NCBI RefSeq assembly: GCF_000212355.1
Contig: NC_015496.1
Coordinates: 124,001-188,000 of the forward strand
DNA length: 64,000 nucleotides
Direction of reading: 5' to 3'
From: Dokdonia sp. 4H-3-7-5
GTDB taxonomy: Bacteria; Bacteroidota; Bacteroidia; Flavobacteriales; Flavobacteriaceae
This document shows positions 26,759 to 37,810 of the stretch, in pieces; the stretch's first letter is position 1, and every line of letters begins with the position of its first letter. The notes under the pieces were generated by a model. The model had not been told where the DNA came from and made no database searches. It saw only the letters and a program-made list of their open reading frames with translations. The translations under genes and the position numbers were made by a program.

Positions 26759-26877
26759 CTACAGCCAACAAAAAACTATGTTATTCAATTTCTAGTTGTT
26801 TACAATATGTTTTAGTTACAAAATCAAAAAACACAATAGCCATTTTCGCGAAAGCGATTTTTGAAATATACACGAAT

Positions 26878-27021
26878 ATGAAAATTGCAATCACAGTTCT
26901 TTTAATGGTTTCTATAGGTTGCAAAAATGAGGCTACCACTCCAAAGCCTACGGCCTCGCTGGAAGAACTACAGACGCAGCAGTATATAGAGAGCAGTGTT
27001 TCTGCTTTACGTCGTGACTAA
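26878..27021 (+). CDS. Small lipoprotein (47 aa)
   Basis: Short ORF from ATG 26878 with a signal peptide and lipobox VSIGC (Cys15), followed by a Thr/Pro-rich linker (EATTPKPTASLEEL) and an acidic tail ending SALRRD. No family is recognised. Another small lipoprotein gene follows 26 bases later, so they may be co-transcribed. Confidence 0.6.
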   Translation: MKIAITVLLMVSIGCKNEATTPKPTASLEELQTQQYIESSVSALRRD

Positions 27022-27047
27022 TAATACAGCATTTAATAAAAAATAAT

Positions 27048-27245
27048 ATGATAAAAAAAGCTTTTGAATACTTGTTAATAATGTTGATTATAACAGTAGT
27101 GATAGGTTGCTCGAGTGATGACAATTGTCCTGACCAATTGACAATTAACATCGATGATCCAGAAAGTATAGAAAGAGCTGAAGAGTGTGGTCTAAGCCCA
27201 GCAGAGCCTTTAGGTGAATCACTTTGGATTTATAAAATCCAATAA
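27048..27245 (+). CDS. Small lipoprotein (65 aa)
   Basis: ATG start, a long hydrophobic segment and lipobox VVIGC (Cys21), then an acidic tail with two Cys (DDNCPDQL, AEECGLSPAEPL). The sequence after the lipobox (SSDDNCPDQL) is typical of Bacteroidetes lipoproteins exported to the surface. Function unknown. It lies between another small lipoprotein gene and the Reg_prop lipoprotein. Confidence 0.65.
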   Translation: MIKKAFEYLLIMLIITVVIGCSSDDNCPDQLTINIDDPESIERAEECGLSPAEPLGESLWIYKIQ

Positions 27246-27392
27246 GCCAAAAATTGATTAAAGCCATAGATAATATGCTCATTGTGTGTGAGACTTTTGA
27301 GACTATCCGGACAAAAGACAATTAGTAATCATCTCACTTACTAATTGACTTGAATAGTTTACTTTTAAGTATCCACACTTAAAATTATCACT

Positions 27393-28499
27393 ATGACCTT
27401 CGGCAGAATTACTTTGATTGTATTTTCTATAGTGCTACTGCTTAGCATTTCTTGTAAAGAAGCGATACAAACTCCTGTTATAGAAGAAGCTCCTCATTTC
27501 GCCTTGAGCGATACTACCTCAGCTACTAAAACAACAATGGGGCCTACTGTCATTGATTTGGCTCCTCCTCCATTAAGCCAATTCATACGAAGAATTTTTC
27601 AAGATTCGCAAGGAACGATGTGGATGGGAACTAATGGAGATGGCGTGATACGATATAATGGAACGAGCGTAGACTACTTTTCAATAGACGAAGGTTTTAA
27701 TGGTGAAGCGGTGCGCGCGATTCTGGAAGATAGAAATGGCAAGATCTGGTTTGGGACCAATCGAGGAATTACATCGCTTGACTTGACCACATCTACAACA
27801 ACAGGAAAACCTTCTTTTACAAACTACACAGAAGCGCAAGGACTCAAAGAAAGTAATGTATGGAGTATGTTGCTGGATACTAAAGGAACGTTGTGGATAG
27901 GAGCTTTAAATGGCGTTAATAGCTTTGATGGAACTACTTTTAAACCTTTCCCTCTTCCAGAAACGGTGGTAGATAATTTAAGAGGTGTCTCAAGTACTAA
28001 AATCGTGCATAGTATCATGGAAGATAACAAAGGGCGTTTATGGTTTGCTTCAAACGCTGGTGCTTTTATTTGGGATGGGACTTCTCTAGATTCCTTATCT
28101 ACAAAAGATGGACTTGCGGGAAATAATGTAAATGATATGCTAGAAGATCGCTCAGGAAATATCTGGTTTGCAACACACCATAATGGCGTGAGCCGTTATG
28201 ACGGAACTTCGTTTACAAATTTCACTACAGATGGTGTGATTACAGGAGAAGAGATCTGGTCGCTCTTTGAAGACTCCAAAGGGAACATTTGGTTTCCCGC
28301 CGAAAATGCTGGCGTTTACAAATACGATAGTAATAGCTTTACAAACTATAATGAGAAGGATGGCTTACAAAGCAATGCTATCCAGACTATTTATGAGGAT
28401 ACTGTTGGCACCATTTGGTTAGGAGGATACCTTGGCCTATCAAGATTAAAAGATAATCGCTTTATACATGTCACCGAGAGCGGACCTTGGAAGGATTAA
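27393..28499 (+). CDS. Seven-bladed Reg_prop beta-propeller lipoprotein
   Basis: 368 aa lipoprotein, lipobox SISC (Cys21). After a linker come seven repeats of the two-component-regulator propeller type, each with an IxEDxxGxIWFGTxxGvxxxDG core (IFQDSQGTMWMGTNGDGV, ILEDRNGKIWFGTNRGI, LLDTKGTLWIGALNGV and so on). In hybrid two-component systems such propellers sense ligands, but here there is no histidine kinase or membrane-spanning output, so it is a stand-alone extracytoplasmic propeller, perhaps for ligand or protein binding. A strong terminator follows. Confidence 0.85.
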   Translation: MTFGRITLIVFSIVLLLSISCKEAIQTPVIEEAPHFALSDTTSATKTTMGPTVIDLAPPPLSQFIRRIFQDSQGTMWMGTNGDGVIRYNGTSVDYFSIDEGFNGEAVRAILEDRNGKIWFGTNRGITSLDLTTSTTTGKPSFTNYTEAQGLKESNVWSMLLDTKGTLWIGALNGVNSFDGTTFKPFPLPETVVDNLRGVSSTKIVHSIMEDNKGRLWFASNAGAFIWDGTSLDSLSTKDGLAGNNVNDMLEDRSGNIWFATHHNGVSRYDGTSFTNFTTDGVITGEEIWSLFEDSKGNIWFPAENAGVYKYDSNSFTNYNEKDGLQSNAIQTIYEDTVGTIWLGGYLGLSRLKDNRFIHVTESGPWKD

Positions 28500-28516
28500 T
28501 CTTGAAAAAAATCAAT

Positions 28517-28548
28517 AAAAAAGGCGACCCTCTGGGTCGCCTTTTTTT
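28517..28548. terminator. Terminator between convergent genes
   Basis: GGCGACCC / GGGTCGCC stem, 3-nt loop, with A and T runs on both sides; serves the Reg_prop gene (+) and icmF (-). Confidence 0.92.
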
Positions 28549-28568
28549 AATAACTAAATCTAGTTGTA

Positions 28569-31500
28569 TTACATATTACGTCTGTACTGTCCTCCTACTT
28601 CAAAGAGCGCACTTGTAATTTGCCCTAGTGAGCAAACTTTAGTCGCTTCCATGAGTTCTTCAAAAATGTTGCGGTTATTAATCGCTGCATCTTGTATCGT
28701 CTCAAGTTGTGCTTCTATCTTATCTGCTTTCTCCTTATGAAGATGGTTAAGCATATCGATTTGATATTGCTTCTCCTCTTCGGTAGCTCTAATAACCTCT
28801 GCTGGGCGTACGGTAGGACTTCCTTTTGAACTCAAGAACGTATTTACTCCTATTATTGGGAACTCACCGTTATGCTTAAGCGTTTCATAATACAAGCTTT
28901 CTTCTTGTATTTTAGAACGTTGGTACATCGTCTCCATGGCTCCTAAAACTCCTCCACGCTCTGTGATTCTGTCAAATTCTAGTAAGACTGCTTCTTCTAC
29001 AAGCTCAGTAAGCTCTTCTATAATAAATGATCCCTGTATTGGGTTTTCATTTTTAGTAAGTCCTAGCTCTTTATTGATAATAAGCTGTATTGCCATCGCG
29101 CGACGTACACTCTCTTCTGTAGGCGTTGTAATCGCCTCATCATATGCATTTGTATGTAACGAGTTACAGTTATCATAAATCGCATACAACGCTTGCAGTG
29201 TAGTACGGATGTCGTTAAAGTCAATCTCTTGTGCGTGTAAGCTACGCCCAGATGTCTGGATGTGATACTTAAGCATTTGTGCACGAGGATTTGCTTTATA
29301 TTTCTCCTTCATTGCCTTTGCCCAAATTTTACGAGCAACACGACCTATGACCGCATATTCTGGATCGATTCCGTTTGAGAAAAAGAACGATAAGTTAGGA
29401 CCAAATTTATTGATATCCATCCCACGGCTTAGGTAGTACTCTACATACGTAAATCCGTTAGACAATGTAAGTGCTAGTTGTGTGATAGGGTTTGCTCCTG
29501 CCTCTGCGATGTGATATCCAGAGATAGACACACTATAGAAGTTACGCACCTTTTGCTCGATAAAGTACTCTTGTACATCTCCCATTAAGCGCAGTGCAAA
29601 CTCTGTAGAGAAGATACACGTATTTTGTGCCTGATCTTCTTTAAGAATATCTGCTTGTACCGTACCACGCACTTGTGTGAGTGTCTCTACTTTTATGCGG
29701 CTGTACACATCTGCTGGTAATACTTGATCACCAGTTACTCCCAGCAGCATTAAACCTAGACCATCATTTCCTTCTGGAAGATCTCCTTGGTATGCTGGGC
29801 GTGTTTTGCCTTTATAGATAGCTGCAATCTTTGCTTCTACCTCTGCTTCTAGTTCGTTTTCTTTAATGTACTTCTCACAATTTTGATCTATAGCGGCATT
29901 CATAAAGAAACCAAGTAACATAGGTGCTGGCCCGTTTATGGTCATACTTACCGATGTCAGTGCATGACTTAAGTCGAAACCAGAATAGAGCTTCTTTGCA
30001 TCATCAAGACAGCAAATACTTACTCCTGCATTTCCTATTTTTCCATAGATATCTGGACGCATTCCTGGATCATTACCATACAAAGTCACAGAGTCAAAAG
30101 CCGTACTCAAACGCTTAGCTGGTAATCCAGCACTCACGTAGTGAAAACGTCTGTTAGTACGCTCTGGCCCTCCTTCTCCTGCAAACATACGTGTAGGATC
30201 TTCTCCTGTACGTTTAAAAGGGTAAAGTCCTGCTGTGTATGGGAATTCTCCTGGTACGTTTTCTTGTAAACACCAGATTAAGATATCACCCCAAGCTTGG
30301 TACTTAGGCAATGCTATCTTAGGAATTTCTGTATGTGATAGCGATGCACTGTGCGTAGGGATTTTAATTTCCTTATCTCTTACCTTAAAGGTATACACAG
30401 GTGCTTTATATCTATTTACTTTCTCATCCCATCCAGTGATAACTTCCCAGTTATACGGATCAAGATCCATTTTTACTCGGTCAAATTGTGCGAGGAGTAA
30501 TTTTATAAGGTCTTTATCTTCTTCTGTGTTTTCAGTAGTGAAATCGGCTAACTGTACTCCTGCTTTGTCTAGTGCTGGAGCTGTACCGGCAATAGTTTCT
30601 ATGGTTTTATAGATTCCGTAGAGACGTTGTGCTGTTTCTTGTTGCGCTTTCGCGAAAGCGTCATATGCACGGTTGCTCTCTGCGATCTCACTTAGGTAGC
30701 GCGTACGAGATGGAGGAATCACAAAGATTTTCTCACTCATCTCTTGGCTTATCTCAAACGTACTCTCAAGGTCTGACTCGTTAACTGCGTTTACTTTCTC
30801 CATGATGCGCTTATAGAGCGTGTTCATCCCAGGATCATTAAACTGGCTCGCGATGGTTCCAAAAACTGGCAAATCATCTTGATGTACATCCCACAAGTTA
30901 TTATTGCGCATGTACTGCTTCTTTACATCACGTAGTGCGTCTAGTGATCCACGCTTATCAAACTTGTTGATTGCTACTAGATCTGCAAAGTCAAGCATAT
31001 CAATTTTCTCCAGCTGTGTTGCTGCACCAAATTCTGGTGTCATCACATATAAAGAAACATCACTGTGTTCTATAATCTCTGTATCAGACTGTCCTATTCC
31101 TGAAGTCTCAAGAATGATTAAGTCATACTCGGCTGCTTTTAATACCTCAATAGCCTCTCCTACATACTTAGAAAGTGCAAGATTACTCTGGCGAGTTGCT
31201 AGTGAGCGCATATAAACACGGTCACTATTAATCGCATTCATACGGATACGATCTCCTAGTAGAGCTCCTCCAGTTTTACGCTTAGAAGGATCTACAGAAA
31301 TTAATCCTATTTGCTTCTCTGGGAAGTCAATTAGAAATCTACGTACTAGTTCGTCTACAAGAGATGACTTTCCTGCACCTCCTGTACCTGTAATACCAAG
31401 TACGGGTGTAAGCGAGTTTTCATTCTTTTTATGAATTGCGTCAAGCGTACCCTTTGCAACCTCTGGAAAGTTTTCGGCAGCAGATATTACTCTAGCGATT

Positions 31501-31994
31501 GCGGTAGGCACTTTTTCGCGTAAGCTATCTACAGTTACATCAAGCTTATCTCCTATGGCATAGTCAGATTGTTTTACAAGGTCATTAATCATCCCTTGTA
31601 ATCCCATGGCACGACCATCATCTGGAGCGTAGATACGAGTAATCCCATAATCCATGAGTTCTTGTATCTCTTCTGGCAAGATCACACCACCTCCACCACC
31701 GAAGATTTTAATATGTGATGCTCCCTTCTCTTTAAGAAGGTCATACATATATTTGAAATATTCATTGTGACCACCTTGATAAGAGGTTATCGCAATTGCA
31801 TTTGCATCTTCTTGTATTGCGGTATTCACCACTTCTTCTACCGAGCGATCGTGACCCAAATGGATCACCTCAACGCCTGTGCTCTGAATGATACGACGCA
31901 TAATATTTATAGCGGCATCATGACCATCAAAGAGTGCAGCTGCAGTAACTATTCTAACTTTATATTTTGGTGTGTAAGGAGTAGCTTGTTCCAT
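28569..31994 (-). CDS. icmF: Fused isobutyryl-CoA mutase (IcmF)
   Basis: 1141-aa adenosylcobalamin enzyme interconverting isobutyryl-CoA and n-butyryl-CoA, with its own G-protein chaperone. Domains in order: B12-binding (DGHDAA at 23-28, GGGGGVI loop), MeaB-like GTPase (Walker [17 protein letters not shown] near 205, NKFDKRG), a linker (about 430-510) and the mutase barrel ([21 protein letters not shown]-terminal [19 protein letters not shown]). The three-part order and the [16 protein letters not shown] signature fit IcmF rather than methylmalonyl-CoA mutase. Residues 446-450 (AFAKA) in the linker come from the dispersed palindrome. Related fused mutases with other acyl-CoA substrates cannot be excluded. 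Confidence 0.88.
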   Translation of the reverse strand: MEQATPYTPKYKVRIVTAAALFDGHDAAINIMRRIIQSTGVEVIHLGHDRSVEEVVNTAIQEDANAIAITSYQGGHNEYFKYMYDLLKEKGASHIKIFGGGGGVILPEEIQELMDYGITRIYAPDDGRAMGLQGMINDLVKQSDYAIGDKLDVTVDSLREKVPTAIARVISAAENFPEVAKGTLDAIHKKNENSLTPVLGITGTGGAGKSSLVDELVRRFLIDFPEKQIGLISVDPSKRKTGGALLGDRIRMNAINSDRVYMRSLATRQSNLALSKYVGEAIEVLKAAEYDLIILETSGIGQSDTEIIEHSDVSLYVMTPEFGAATQLEKIDMLDFADLVAINKFDKRGSLDALRDVKKQYMRNNNLWDVHQDDLPVFGTIASQFNDPGMNTLYKRIMEKVNAVNESDLESTFEISQEMSEKIFVIPPSRTRYLSEIAESNRAYDAFAKAQQETAQRLYGIYKTIETIAGTAPALDKAGVQLADFTTENTEEDKDLIKLLLAQFDRVKMDLDPYNWEVITGWDEKVNRYKAPVYTFKVRDKEIKIPTHSASLSHTEIPKIALPKYQAWGDILIWCLQENVPGEFPYTAGLYPFKRTGEDPTRMFAGEGGPERTNRRFHYVSAGLPAKRLSTAFDSVTLYGNDPGMRPDIYGKIGNAGVSICCLDDAKKLYSGFDLSHALTSVSMTINGPAPMLLGFFMNAAIDQNCEKYIKENELEAEVEAKIAAIYKGKTRPAYQGDLPEGNDGLGLMLLGVTGDQVLPADVYSRIKVETLTQVRGTVQADILKEDQAQNTCIFSTEFALRLMGDVQEYFIEQKVRNFYSVSISGYHIAEAGANPITQLALTLSNGFTYVEYYLSRGMDINKFGPNLSFFFSNGIDPEYAVIGRVARKIWAKAMKEKYKANPRAQMLKYHIQTSGRSLHAQEIDFNDIRTTLQALYAIYDNCNSLHTNAYDEAITTPTEESVRRAMAIQLIINKELGLTKNENPIQGSFIIEELTELVEEAVLLEFDRITERGGVLGAMETMYQRSKIQEESLYYETLKHNGEFPIIGVNTFLSSKGSPTVRPAEVIRATEEEKQYQIDMLNHLHKEKADKIEAQLETIQDAAINNRNIFEELMEATKVCSLGQITSALFEVGGQYRRNM
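30646..30659. repeat. Dispersed palindrome inside icmF
   Basis: Encodes AFAKA (residues 446-450) in the linker between GTPase and mutase domains, where an insertion is likely to be tolerated. Confidence 0.95.
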
Positions 31995-32138
31995 CTGTAA
32001 TTATTGGTGTGTTTGATGATGTAAATTTACGTAATAATCAGTAAAAACGACGCTTGAATATGAATAACACAAAAAGGTTTGTTTATACGTGAATTGCGTT
32101 AGAATAATTGCAATTTAGGGGTGTTAAAAACCTAGTTT

Positions 32139-32993
32139 ATGGCACATCTTACATTACTTATACATTGCAAAGATCAAAAGGGAATCATCGCTTCTGTGAC
32201 TAATTTTATACTTGATCATGGCGGAAACACCACCTACATAGATCAACATGTAGATGCGCAAGAGAATGTGTTTTTCATGCGACTAGAGTGCTTTTTTGAA
32301 CAAGCAGATTTTAATGTGGAGCTTTTTACAAAAACTTTCGCTCAAGACATAGGAAATCCATTTGAGATGCAATGGCAGTTATATCCTGCCACACAAAAAT
32401 TGCAAATGGCAATTTTTGTATCTAAATATGATCACTGCCTCTATGATATTCTGGGTCGTTATAACGCTGGAGAACTCCAAGTACACATCCCGTTTATTGT
32501 GAGCAATCACAAGGATCTGGCTCATATTGCAGCAAATTTTGGTATCCCATTTTACCATATTCCAGTCACAAAAGATACGAAGGCACTCGCAGAGCAACGC
32601 CAGTTAGACTTACTGCGAGAATTTAAGGTTGATTTTATCGTTCTTGCTCGCTATATGCAGATTGTGACGCCTACCATTATAAGTGAATACACACATCGCA
32701 TTATAAACATACACCACTCCTTTTTACCTGCCTTTGTAGGCGCAAAGCCTTATCATGCGGCCTTTGCTCGTGGTGTGAAAATTATAGGAACCACAAGTCA
32801 CTATGTTACTGAAGAACTCGATGCGGGCCCTATTATTGAGCAAGACACCATACGTGTAACCCACAGCCATACGATTCCAGATCTTATTGCAAAAGGTAAA
32901 GACCTGGAGAAGATTGTACTCTCAAGAGCTATAAAATTACACGCACAGCACAAGTGTTTTGTTTACGATAATAAGACGGTGATTTTCACTTAA
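32139..32993 (+). CDS. purU: Formyltetrahydrofolate deformylase
   Basis: 284 aa. Hydrolyses 10-formyl-THF to formate and THF, balancing one-carbon pools and supplying formate for purine synthesis. N-terminal ACT domain (LTLLIHCKDQKGIIASVTNF), C-terminal formyltransferase-like domain with the active-site segment INIHHSFLPAF and the Asp in GTTSHYVTEELDAGPIIEQD. Divergent from icmF, with 144 bp between. Confidence 0.93.
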   Translation: MAHLTLLIHCKDQKGIIASVTNFILDHGGNTTYIDQHVDAQENVFFMRLECFFEQADFNVELFTKTFAQDIGNPFEMQWQLYPATQKLQMAIFVSKYDHCLYDILGRYNAGELQVHIPFIVSNHKDLAHIAANFGIPFYHIPVTKDTKALAEQRQLDLLREFKVDFIVLARYMQIVTPTIISEYTHRIINIHHSFLPAFVGAKPYHAAFARGVKIIGTTSHYVTEELDAGPIIEQDTIRVTHSHTIPDLIAKGKDLEKIVLSRAIKLHAQHKCFVYDNKTVIFT

Positions 32994-33072
32994 CATATGA
33001 ATAAGCTGAGTTACGCTTTCGCGAAAGCGCAATTAAAAACTATCTTTACCACACATTAAAACCCATAGTATC

Positions 33073-33783
33073 ATGAAAAAGATTATCGCTGTATTTGCTT
33101 TGTTTTCACTAATCTCTTGTGCCGAATTGCAAGGCGTAATAGATAGTTTACCTACAGAAACTGGAACTTCTGGAATTAGCAACCAAATGATAGGGAACGG
33201 TCTCAAGCAAGCGTTAGACTTTGGAATTGATAAACAGGTAACAAAACTTACGTCTACAGATGGGTTTTATAAAAACGAATTAGTAAAAATCTTACTTCCA
33301 GAAGAGTTACAAAAAGTAGATAAAACACTAAGAGCAATAGGCTTAGGAAGCCTTGCAGATGAAGGCATCAAAGCCCTTAACCGCGCTGCCGAAGATGCAG
33401 TAAGTGAGGCTACTCCAATCTTTGTAGATGCAGTAAAGCAAATTACATTTAATGATGTGCGCAACATCTTATTAGGATCTGACAATGCTGCGACTTCATA
33501 CTTAGAAGGAAAAACACAAACAGTACTTTATGGGAAATTTAATCCTGTGATAAAAAATAGTTTTACAAAAGTAGGTGCAGATCAAATATGGACTAACCTG
33601 ATTACAAAGTATAACGAGTTACCACTTACTAATGATGTAAACCCTGACCTTACAGATTATGTAACGCAACAAGCACTTGAAGGGGTTTATAAAATGATTG
33701 CGGTGGAGGAAAAGGAAATCCGTACTAAAACACAAAGTAGAACTACAGATCTTTTACAACGTGTATTTGCACTTCAAGATTAA
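33073..33783 (+). CDS. DUF4197 lipoprotein
   Basis: 236 aa. Lipobox LISC (Cys16), then the all-helical DUF4197 domain: GNGLKQALDFGIDKQVTKL, KILLPEELQKVDKTLRAIG, LNRAAEDAVSEATPIFVDAV, and DNAATSYLEGKTQ. Function unknown; widespread in Gram-negative envelopes. A dispersed palindrome (33015) lies between this gene and purU. Confidence 0.87.
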   Translation: MKKIIAVFALFSLISCAELQGVIDSLPTETGTSGISNQMIGNGLKQALDFGIDKQVTKLTSTDGFYKNELVKILLPEELQKVDKTLRAIGLGSLADEGIKALNRAAEDAVSEATPIFVDAVKQITFNDVRNILLGSDNAATSYLEGKTQTVLYGKFNPVIKNSFTKVGADQIWTNLITKYNELPLTNDVNPDLTDYVTQQALEGVYKMIAVEEKEIRTKTQSRTTDLLQRVFALQD

Positions 33784-33903
33784 CAAGATTATTCTTACAT
33801 TAATTGCTTGATTTTTATATAGTTATAGTGATTTAGATTGATTTTTTTTTAATACATTTAAGTAGAGAAAATAAGTTTAACCCCAAATCAACCTAATTGT
33901 AAT

Positions 33904-34071
33904 ATGAATTCTCAATATAAACACCAGCGCATCAAGACTTACATGGAGCGCAAGCATAAAAAACTTGTAGAAGAGGCATACAATTTAAAGTACACAGATC
34001 ATGAGCAAAGTGATGTGCTTACCTTTGAAGCACTGCAACTAGATTCAAAATTAAAGTTCTTGCAATTCTAG
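33904..34071 (+). CDS. Small basic helical protein (55 aa)
   Basis: ATG 33904 (MNSQYKHQRIKTYMERKHKK), ends in LKFLQF, stop at 34069-34071. It overlaps the end of the convergent gene (stop at 34051) by 21 bases. Charged, probably a helical hairpin, cytoplasmic; no family recognised. The composition is protein-like and the frame is complete, but a gene this short needs conservation evidence. Confidence 0.5.
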   Translation: MNSQYKHQRIKTYMERKHKKLVEEAYNLKYTDHEQSDVLTFEALQLDSKLKFLQF

Positions 34072-34848
34072 TTGAGCTCGTAAATTTCTAAAGTATGAGT
34101 ATGCTGCTAAAAGCCTACTGCCATACCAAGAGAAATACTCACCGTCTACTAATACCACTCTAGCAGTGGTATTTTTTTTGAATAATGCGATGTGTTCTTC
34201 CTTAAATGGAAAAGGCTCTGATGATAAGAAGATGTAATCAAGATTTGCTAACTGTTCTGCTTGGACCTCTGGGTATCTACCTTCTAAAGATGTAAAAGTA
34301 TTTTTAAAGCCAGCCTCTTCTAATAGTGTATTTATAAAAGTATCTGCACCAGCAACCATCATTGGTTCTTTCCAGATAAAGTAACCTACACTACCTTGAC
34401 TTGATGTCTTTAGTTCCTTTAAAAATTGATTACGCTCTTCTGTAATAGCAGTAACTAGCTGCTGAGCTTGTGTCTCTTTTTTGAAAATTAATCCGTATTG
34501 TAGTATGAGATCTAGAGACTCTTGTACGCTTATAATATCTGATGTGTGTACCGGAGCAATAGCTCGCAAACTTTCTACAATCTCTTTTGTGTTTTCTTCT
34601 TTATTGCAGAGAATAATATCTGGCTGTAGCGCGGTTATTTTTGCAATATCTACTTGCTTTGTACCTCCTACAACTTCTTTATCACCACGCAGATGAGAAG
34701 GATGAACACAAAATTTTGTCACACCCATGATATGCTCTTCTAACCCTAGGTGAACGAGAAGTTCTGTCTGACTAGGTACTAAAGAAACAATGCGCAGTGG
34801 TGTATGATCAAACTCAAGACGAGTGCCTATTTGATCTATAACGTTCAT
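34051..34848 (-). CDS. Helical-backbone metal receptor, BtuF-like, without signal peptide
   Basis: 265 aa with the fold of ABC transporter substrate-binding proteins for cobalamin or iron-siderophores (RIVSLVPSQTELLVHLGL, KITALQPDIILCNKEENTKEIVE, FIWKEPMMVAGADTFINTLLEEAGFKN). There is no signal peptide or lipobox, so it appears cytoplasmic, which is unusual for a transporter receptor; no permease gene is nearby. Cofactor sensing or trafficking is possible. It follows pyrF with one base between them and is probably co-transcribed. Confidence 0.75.
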   Translation of the reverse strand: MNVIDQIGTRLEFDHTPLRIVSLVPSQTELLVHLGLEEHIMGVTKFCVHPSHLRGDKEVVGGTKQVDIAKITALQPDIILCNKEENTKEIVESLRAIAPVHTSDIISVQESLDLILQYGLIFKKETQAQQLVTAITEERNQFLKELKTSSQGSVGYFIWKEPMMVAGADTFINTLLEEAGFKNTFTSLEGRYPEVQAEQLANLDYIFLSSEPFPFKEEHIALFKKNTTARVVLVDGEYFSWYGSRLLAAYSYFRNLRAQLELQEL

Positions 34849-34849
34849 A

Positions 34850-35671
34850 TTAGATATATTCTAAAATAAGCTCTCTCATTTCTTCTTGCATCTGCTGTGC
34901 AACATTGCGCGCGGCGATGGCAAAGTCTTCTCCTTGAGAATTATAAATAATACCTCGAGAAGAATTAACAAGAAGTCCTATATCCTTAGTCATTCCGTAT
35001 TTACAAACTTCACGTAAACTACCTCCCTGTGCTCCTACTCCCGGCACAAGTAAGAATGCCTCAGGAATGATTGCTCGTATATCTGTAAGATACTCAGCTT
35101 TTGTAGCACCTACTACATACATAAGTTGCTCACTATTTGTATATGACTTAGATGTTTCAAGTACGTGTTTATACACTTCTTTACCGTCAATTTCCTTGGT
35201 TTGAAAATCAAAGGCTCCTTTATTTGAAGTAAGTGCTAGTAATATGGTGTGCTTATCTTTAAACTCAAGAAATGGCTCTACAGAGTCTTTACCCATGTAT
35301 GGAGCAACCGTTACAGAGTCAAAGTTTAAATCCTCAAAAAATGCCTTAGCATATCGAGTAGATGTATTCCCTATATCTCCGCGTTTTGCATCTGCAATAG
35401 TGAATTGCTCTGGATACTTTTCGTTGATATAGTTAATGGTTTTCTCTAGTGCTTGCCATCCTTTGATACCATAAGCTTCATAAAAAGCAGTATTAGGTTT
35501 ATAGCCCACACATAAATCGTGAGTAGCATCTATAATCGCTTTGTTAAAAGCAAAAATGGGATCTTCCTCCTTCAATAAATTCGCAGGAATCTTATCAAGA
35601 TCTGTATCTAGACCAACTATTAAAAAAGATTGCTTCTTTTTAATTTGGGTAATTAAATCAGCTGTTTTCAT
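34850..35671 (-). CDS. pyrF: Orotidine 5'-phosphate decarboxylase
   Basis: 273 aa, last step of UMP synthesis. Long (type 2) form with the catalytic [19 protein letters not shown] block, N-terminal [13 protein letters not shown], and the phosphate-binding [11 protein letters not shown]. Lies between prfA and the BtuF-like gene on the same strand, 42 bases after prfA. Confidence 0.95.
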   Translation of the reverse strand: MKTADLITQIKKKQSFLIVGLDTDLDKIPANLLKEEDPIFAFNKAIIDATHDLCVGYKPNTAFYEAYGIKGWQALEKTINYINEKYPEQFTIADAKRGDIGNTSTRYAKAFFEDLNFDSVTVAPYMGKDSVEPFLEFKDKHTILLALTSNKGAFDFQTKEIDGKEVYKHVLETSKSYTNSEQLMYVVGATKAEYLTDIRAIIPEAFLLVPGVGAQGGSLREVCKYGMTKDIGLLVNSSRGIIYNSQGEDFAIAARNVAQQMQEEMRELILEYI

Positions 35672-35713
35672 TGTCGTTTATTTCAGATCTAGATAATAAT
35701 CAGCTTTATTATA

Positions 35714-36793
35714 TTATAGTTCGCCTTCGGTAAATTTGAGTTTCTCTGTATTCTCAACAAGTCTTAACTCTTCAAGAATTTTTTGAATATCACCATTTAC
35801 GATATTTTGTAAATCATATAATGTTAATCCAATACGGTGATCCGTTACACGTCCTTGAGGGTAATTATATGTACGAATTTTTGCACTACGGTCACCACTA
35901 CTTACTTGAGAGTTACGTTTTGCGGCATCTTCTTCTTGTTTTTTGGCAAGTTCCATATCATATAAACGCGAGCGTAGTACTTTAAAAGCCTTCTCCTTGT
36001 TTTTATGTTGAGATTTTTGATCTTGACACTGTGCTACAAGTCCTGTAGGGATGTGTGTTAATCGTACTGCAGAGTATGTTGTGTTTACAGACTGTCCACC
36101 TGGTCCAGAAGAACAGAAAAAATCTACACGCACATCTTTAGGCTCTATTTGAACATCAAACTCCTCTGCTTCTGGAAGTACCATTACTGTTGCAGCACTA
36201 GTATGCACACGACCTTGAGTTTCTGTTTGCGGTACTCGCTGTACACGGTGCACTCCAGCTTCAAACTTCATAGTACCGTATACATCTTGGCCTGTAATTT
36301 CAAATTGGATTTCTTTAAAACCTCCAGAAGTACCTTCAGAATAATCTACCGTACTGTGTTTCCATCCTGGCACAGAATCTACATACTTAGTATACATTCT
36401 GTACAAGTCTCCAGCAAAAATACTTGCTTCATCACCACCAGTTCCAGCGCGTATTTCTACAACGACATTCTTTGCATCTTCTGGATCTTTAGGAATAAGC
36501 ATCATTCTGATTTTTTCCTCTAGTTCAGGAATACCAGTTTTTGCCTCTTCGTATTGCATTTTGGCCATTTCAACCATTTCTGCATCACTACCGTCAGCTA
36601 TGATTTCTTCGGCCTCTTTAAGATTTTCACTAAGTTCTATGTATACCTCGCGCACTTCCATGAGCGCCTTGAGATCGCTATATTCCTTATTGAGCTGGAC
36701 ATAGCGCTTTTGATCTGTTATAATATCTGGTTGTATGATGAGATCACTTATCTCATCAAAACGTTGCTTTACGATCTGTAATTTTTCTAACAT
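35714..36793 (-). CDS. prfA: Peptide chain release factor 1
   Basis: 359 aa. Recognises UAA/UAG and triggers peptide release. The GGQ loop is in [20 protein letters not shown], with the release-factor domain [19 protein letters not shown] before it and the C-terminal [16 protein letters not shown]. Full length. It heads a run prfA - pyrF - BtuF-like gene. Confidence 0.96.
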   Translation of the reverse strand: MLEKLQIVKQRFDEISDLIIQPDIITDQKRYVQLNKEYSDLKALMEVREVYIELSENLKEAEEIIADGSDAEMVEMAKMQYEEAKTGIPELEEKIRMMLIPKDPEDAKNVVVEIRAGTGGDEASIFAGDLYRMYTKYVDSVPGWKHSTVDYSEGTSGGFKEIQFEITGQDVYGTMKFEAGVHRVQRVPQTETQGRVHTSAATVMVLPEAEEFDVQIEPKDVRVDFFCSSGPGGQSVNTTYSAVRLTHIPTGLVAQCQDQKSQHKNKEKAFKVLRSRLYDMELAKKQEEDAAKRNSQVSSGDRSAKIRTYNYPQGRVTDHRIGLTLYDLQNIVNGDIQKILEELRLVENTEKLKFTEGEL

Positions 36794-36898
36794 CTACTTT
36801 CTATAATAAGTAGCGAATTTACGATAATTTAAACAAGGAATGAAAGGTAAATGGAGGTCTATATACGCTTTCGCGAAAGCAAAAAAACCAATTAGCTG

Positions 36899-37624
36899 TT
36901 AATAGAATTCGGTGAGTTCATTATTTTCTTCCTCATTATTCCTAGTATTTAATACCGTATAGACAAAAAAAGCTAACCCTAAAGTAGCGCAAATAAAATC
37001 AATATAATAGAAGAAATAAATATCGAGATAGTAACCAAGAAGAGACGACACGTCTGAGAAGATAAAACAAAATACAAAAAATACAAAGGCCAAAGATCTA
37101 TCACTATTTACTACTTGGTTATACAACACTGCTATTGCGCCAAGTAAACTTATTATAACTCCAAAAAGAAAGATGAGACCAGACTGGAAAGTTCCTTGGT
37201 AGCTATCCTTAACTAAGCCTATCAATTCATTAAGAATAAGTATGTTGAGAATTATAAAAATGAGAGTACATATAATTGCTGCTCTATCTTTTAAAAATGT
37301 AGTGAACATATCTAATCGCTTAACGATAATAAGACTGTACGTCAAGCAACCAAGGAGGATATATGATATTTGCCCAAAGCTTTTATAATAATAAAAAACT
37401 GAAAGCTCCCGTAATGCTAGCATTACAAAAATTGATACAACAATGGCTCTAGTTTTGGGTGTCTTAATTATATAAAAAACTAGAAAAAACAGCACGGTAA
37501 AAAGCGGAATATACCTTAGAATGTAAATCTTATAACCTAAATAAATTGAAAGGATGTTCAAGACTATTAATCCTATCGTTATTAATGGTAAACTTTTACC
37601 TGTTTCACGTAATGAAAATTGCAT
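36899..37624 (-). CDS. Polytopic membrane protein (paralogue 1)
   Basis: 241 aa with seven or eight predicted membrane helices and an acidic C-terminal tail (NNEEENNELTEFY). It shares layout, length and several positions with the next gene at 37811 (LNxxILNELxxLV, NSDRSLAFVFFVFCFIFSDV versus NSNRSLAYILFMISFLTSDV), so the two are tandem paralogues. The helix pattern and the SDVSSL motif recall YhhN/lysoplasmalogenase-like proteins, but the match is weak. Function unknown. Confidence 0.72.
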   Translation of the reverse strand: MQFSLRETGKSLPLITIGLIVLNILSIYLGYKIYILRYIPLFTVLFFLVFYIIKTPKTRAIVVSIFVMLALRELSVFYYYKSFGQISYILLGCLTYSLIIVKRLDMFTTFLKDRAAIICTLIFIILNILILNELIGLVKDSYQGTFQSGLIFLFGVIISLLGAIAVLYNQVVNSDRSLAFVFFVFCFIFSDVSSLLGYYLDIYFFYYIDFICATLGLAFFVYTVLNTRNNEEENNELTEFY

Positions 37625-37810
37625 TAGTTCGTTGTTGGTTGGGGGAAAACTTAAATCTTTTCACTTTTCTAAAAATATGTAAAATAAAGTCGTAAATGAT
37701 ACAAAAAAGTGAATTTAACAAGTAATATCAATTCATAATTACCTAATATTAAGGTACTTATATCTATCATTTAGATAATTATTAACCTTTTTATTATTTA
37801 AAAAAAAGCA

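Noticed and set aside
34481-36781. Several + strand open frames of 60-125 aa across pyrF and prfA
   Set aside because: All are antisense to highly conserved genes and have no start context or family features.
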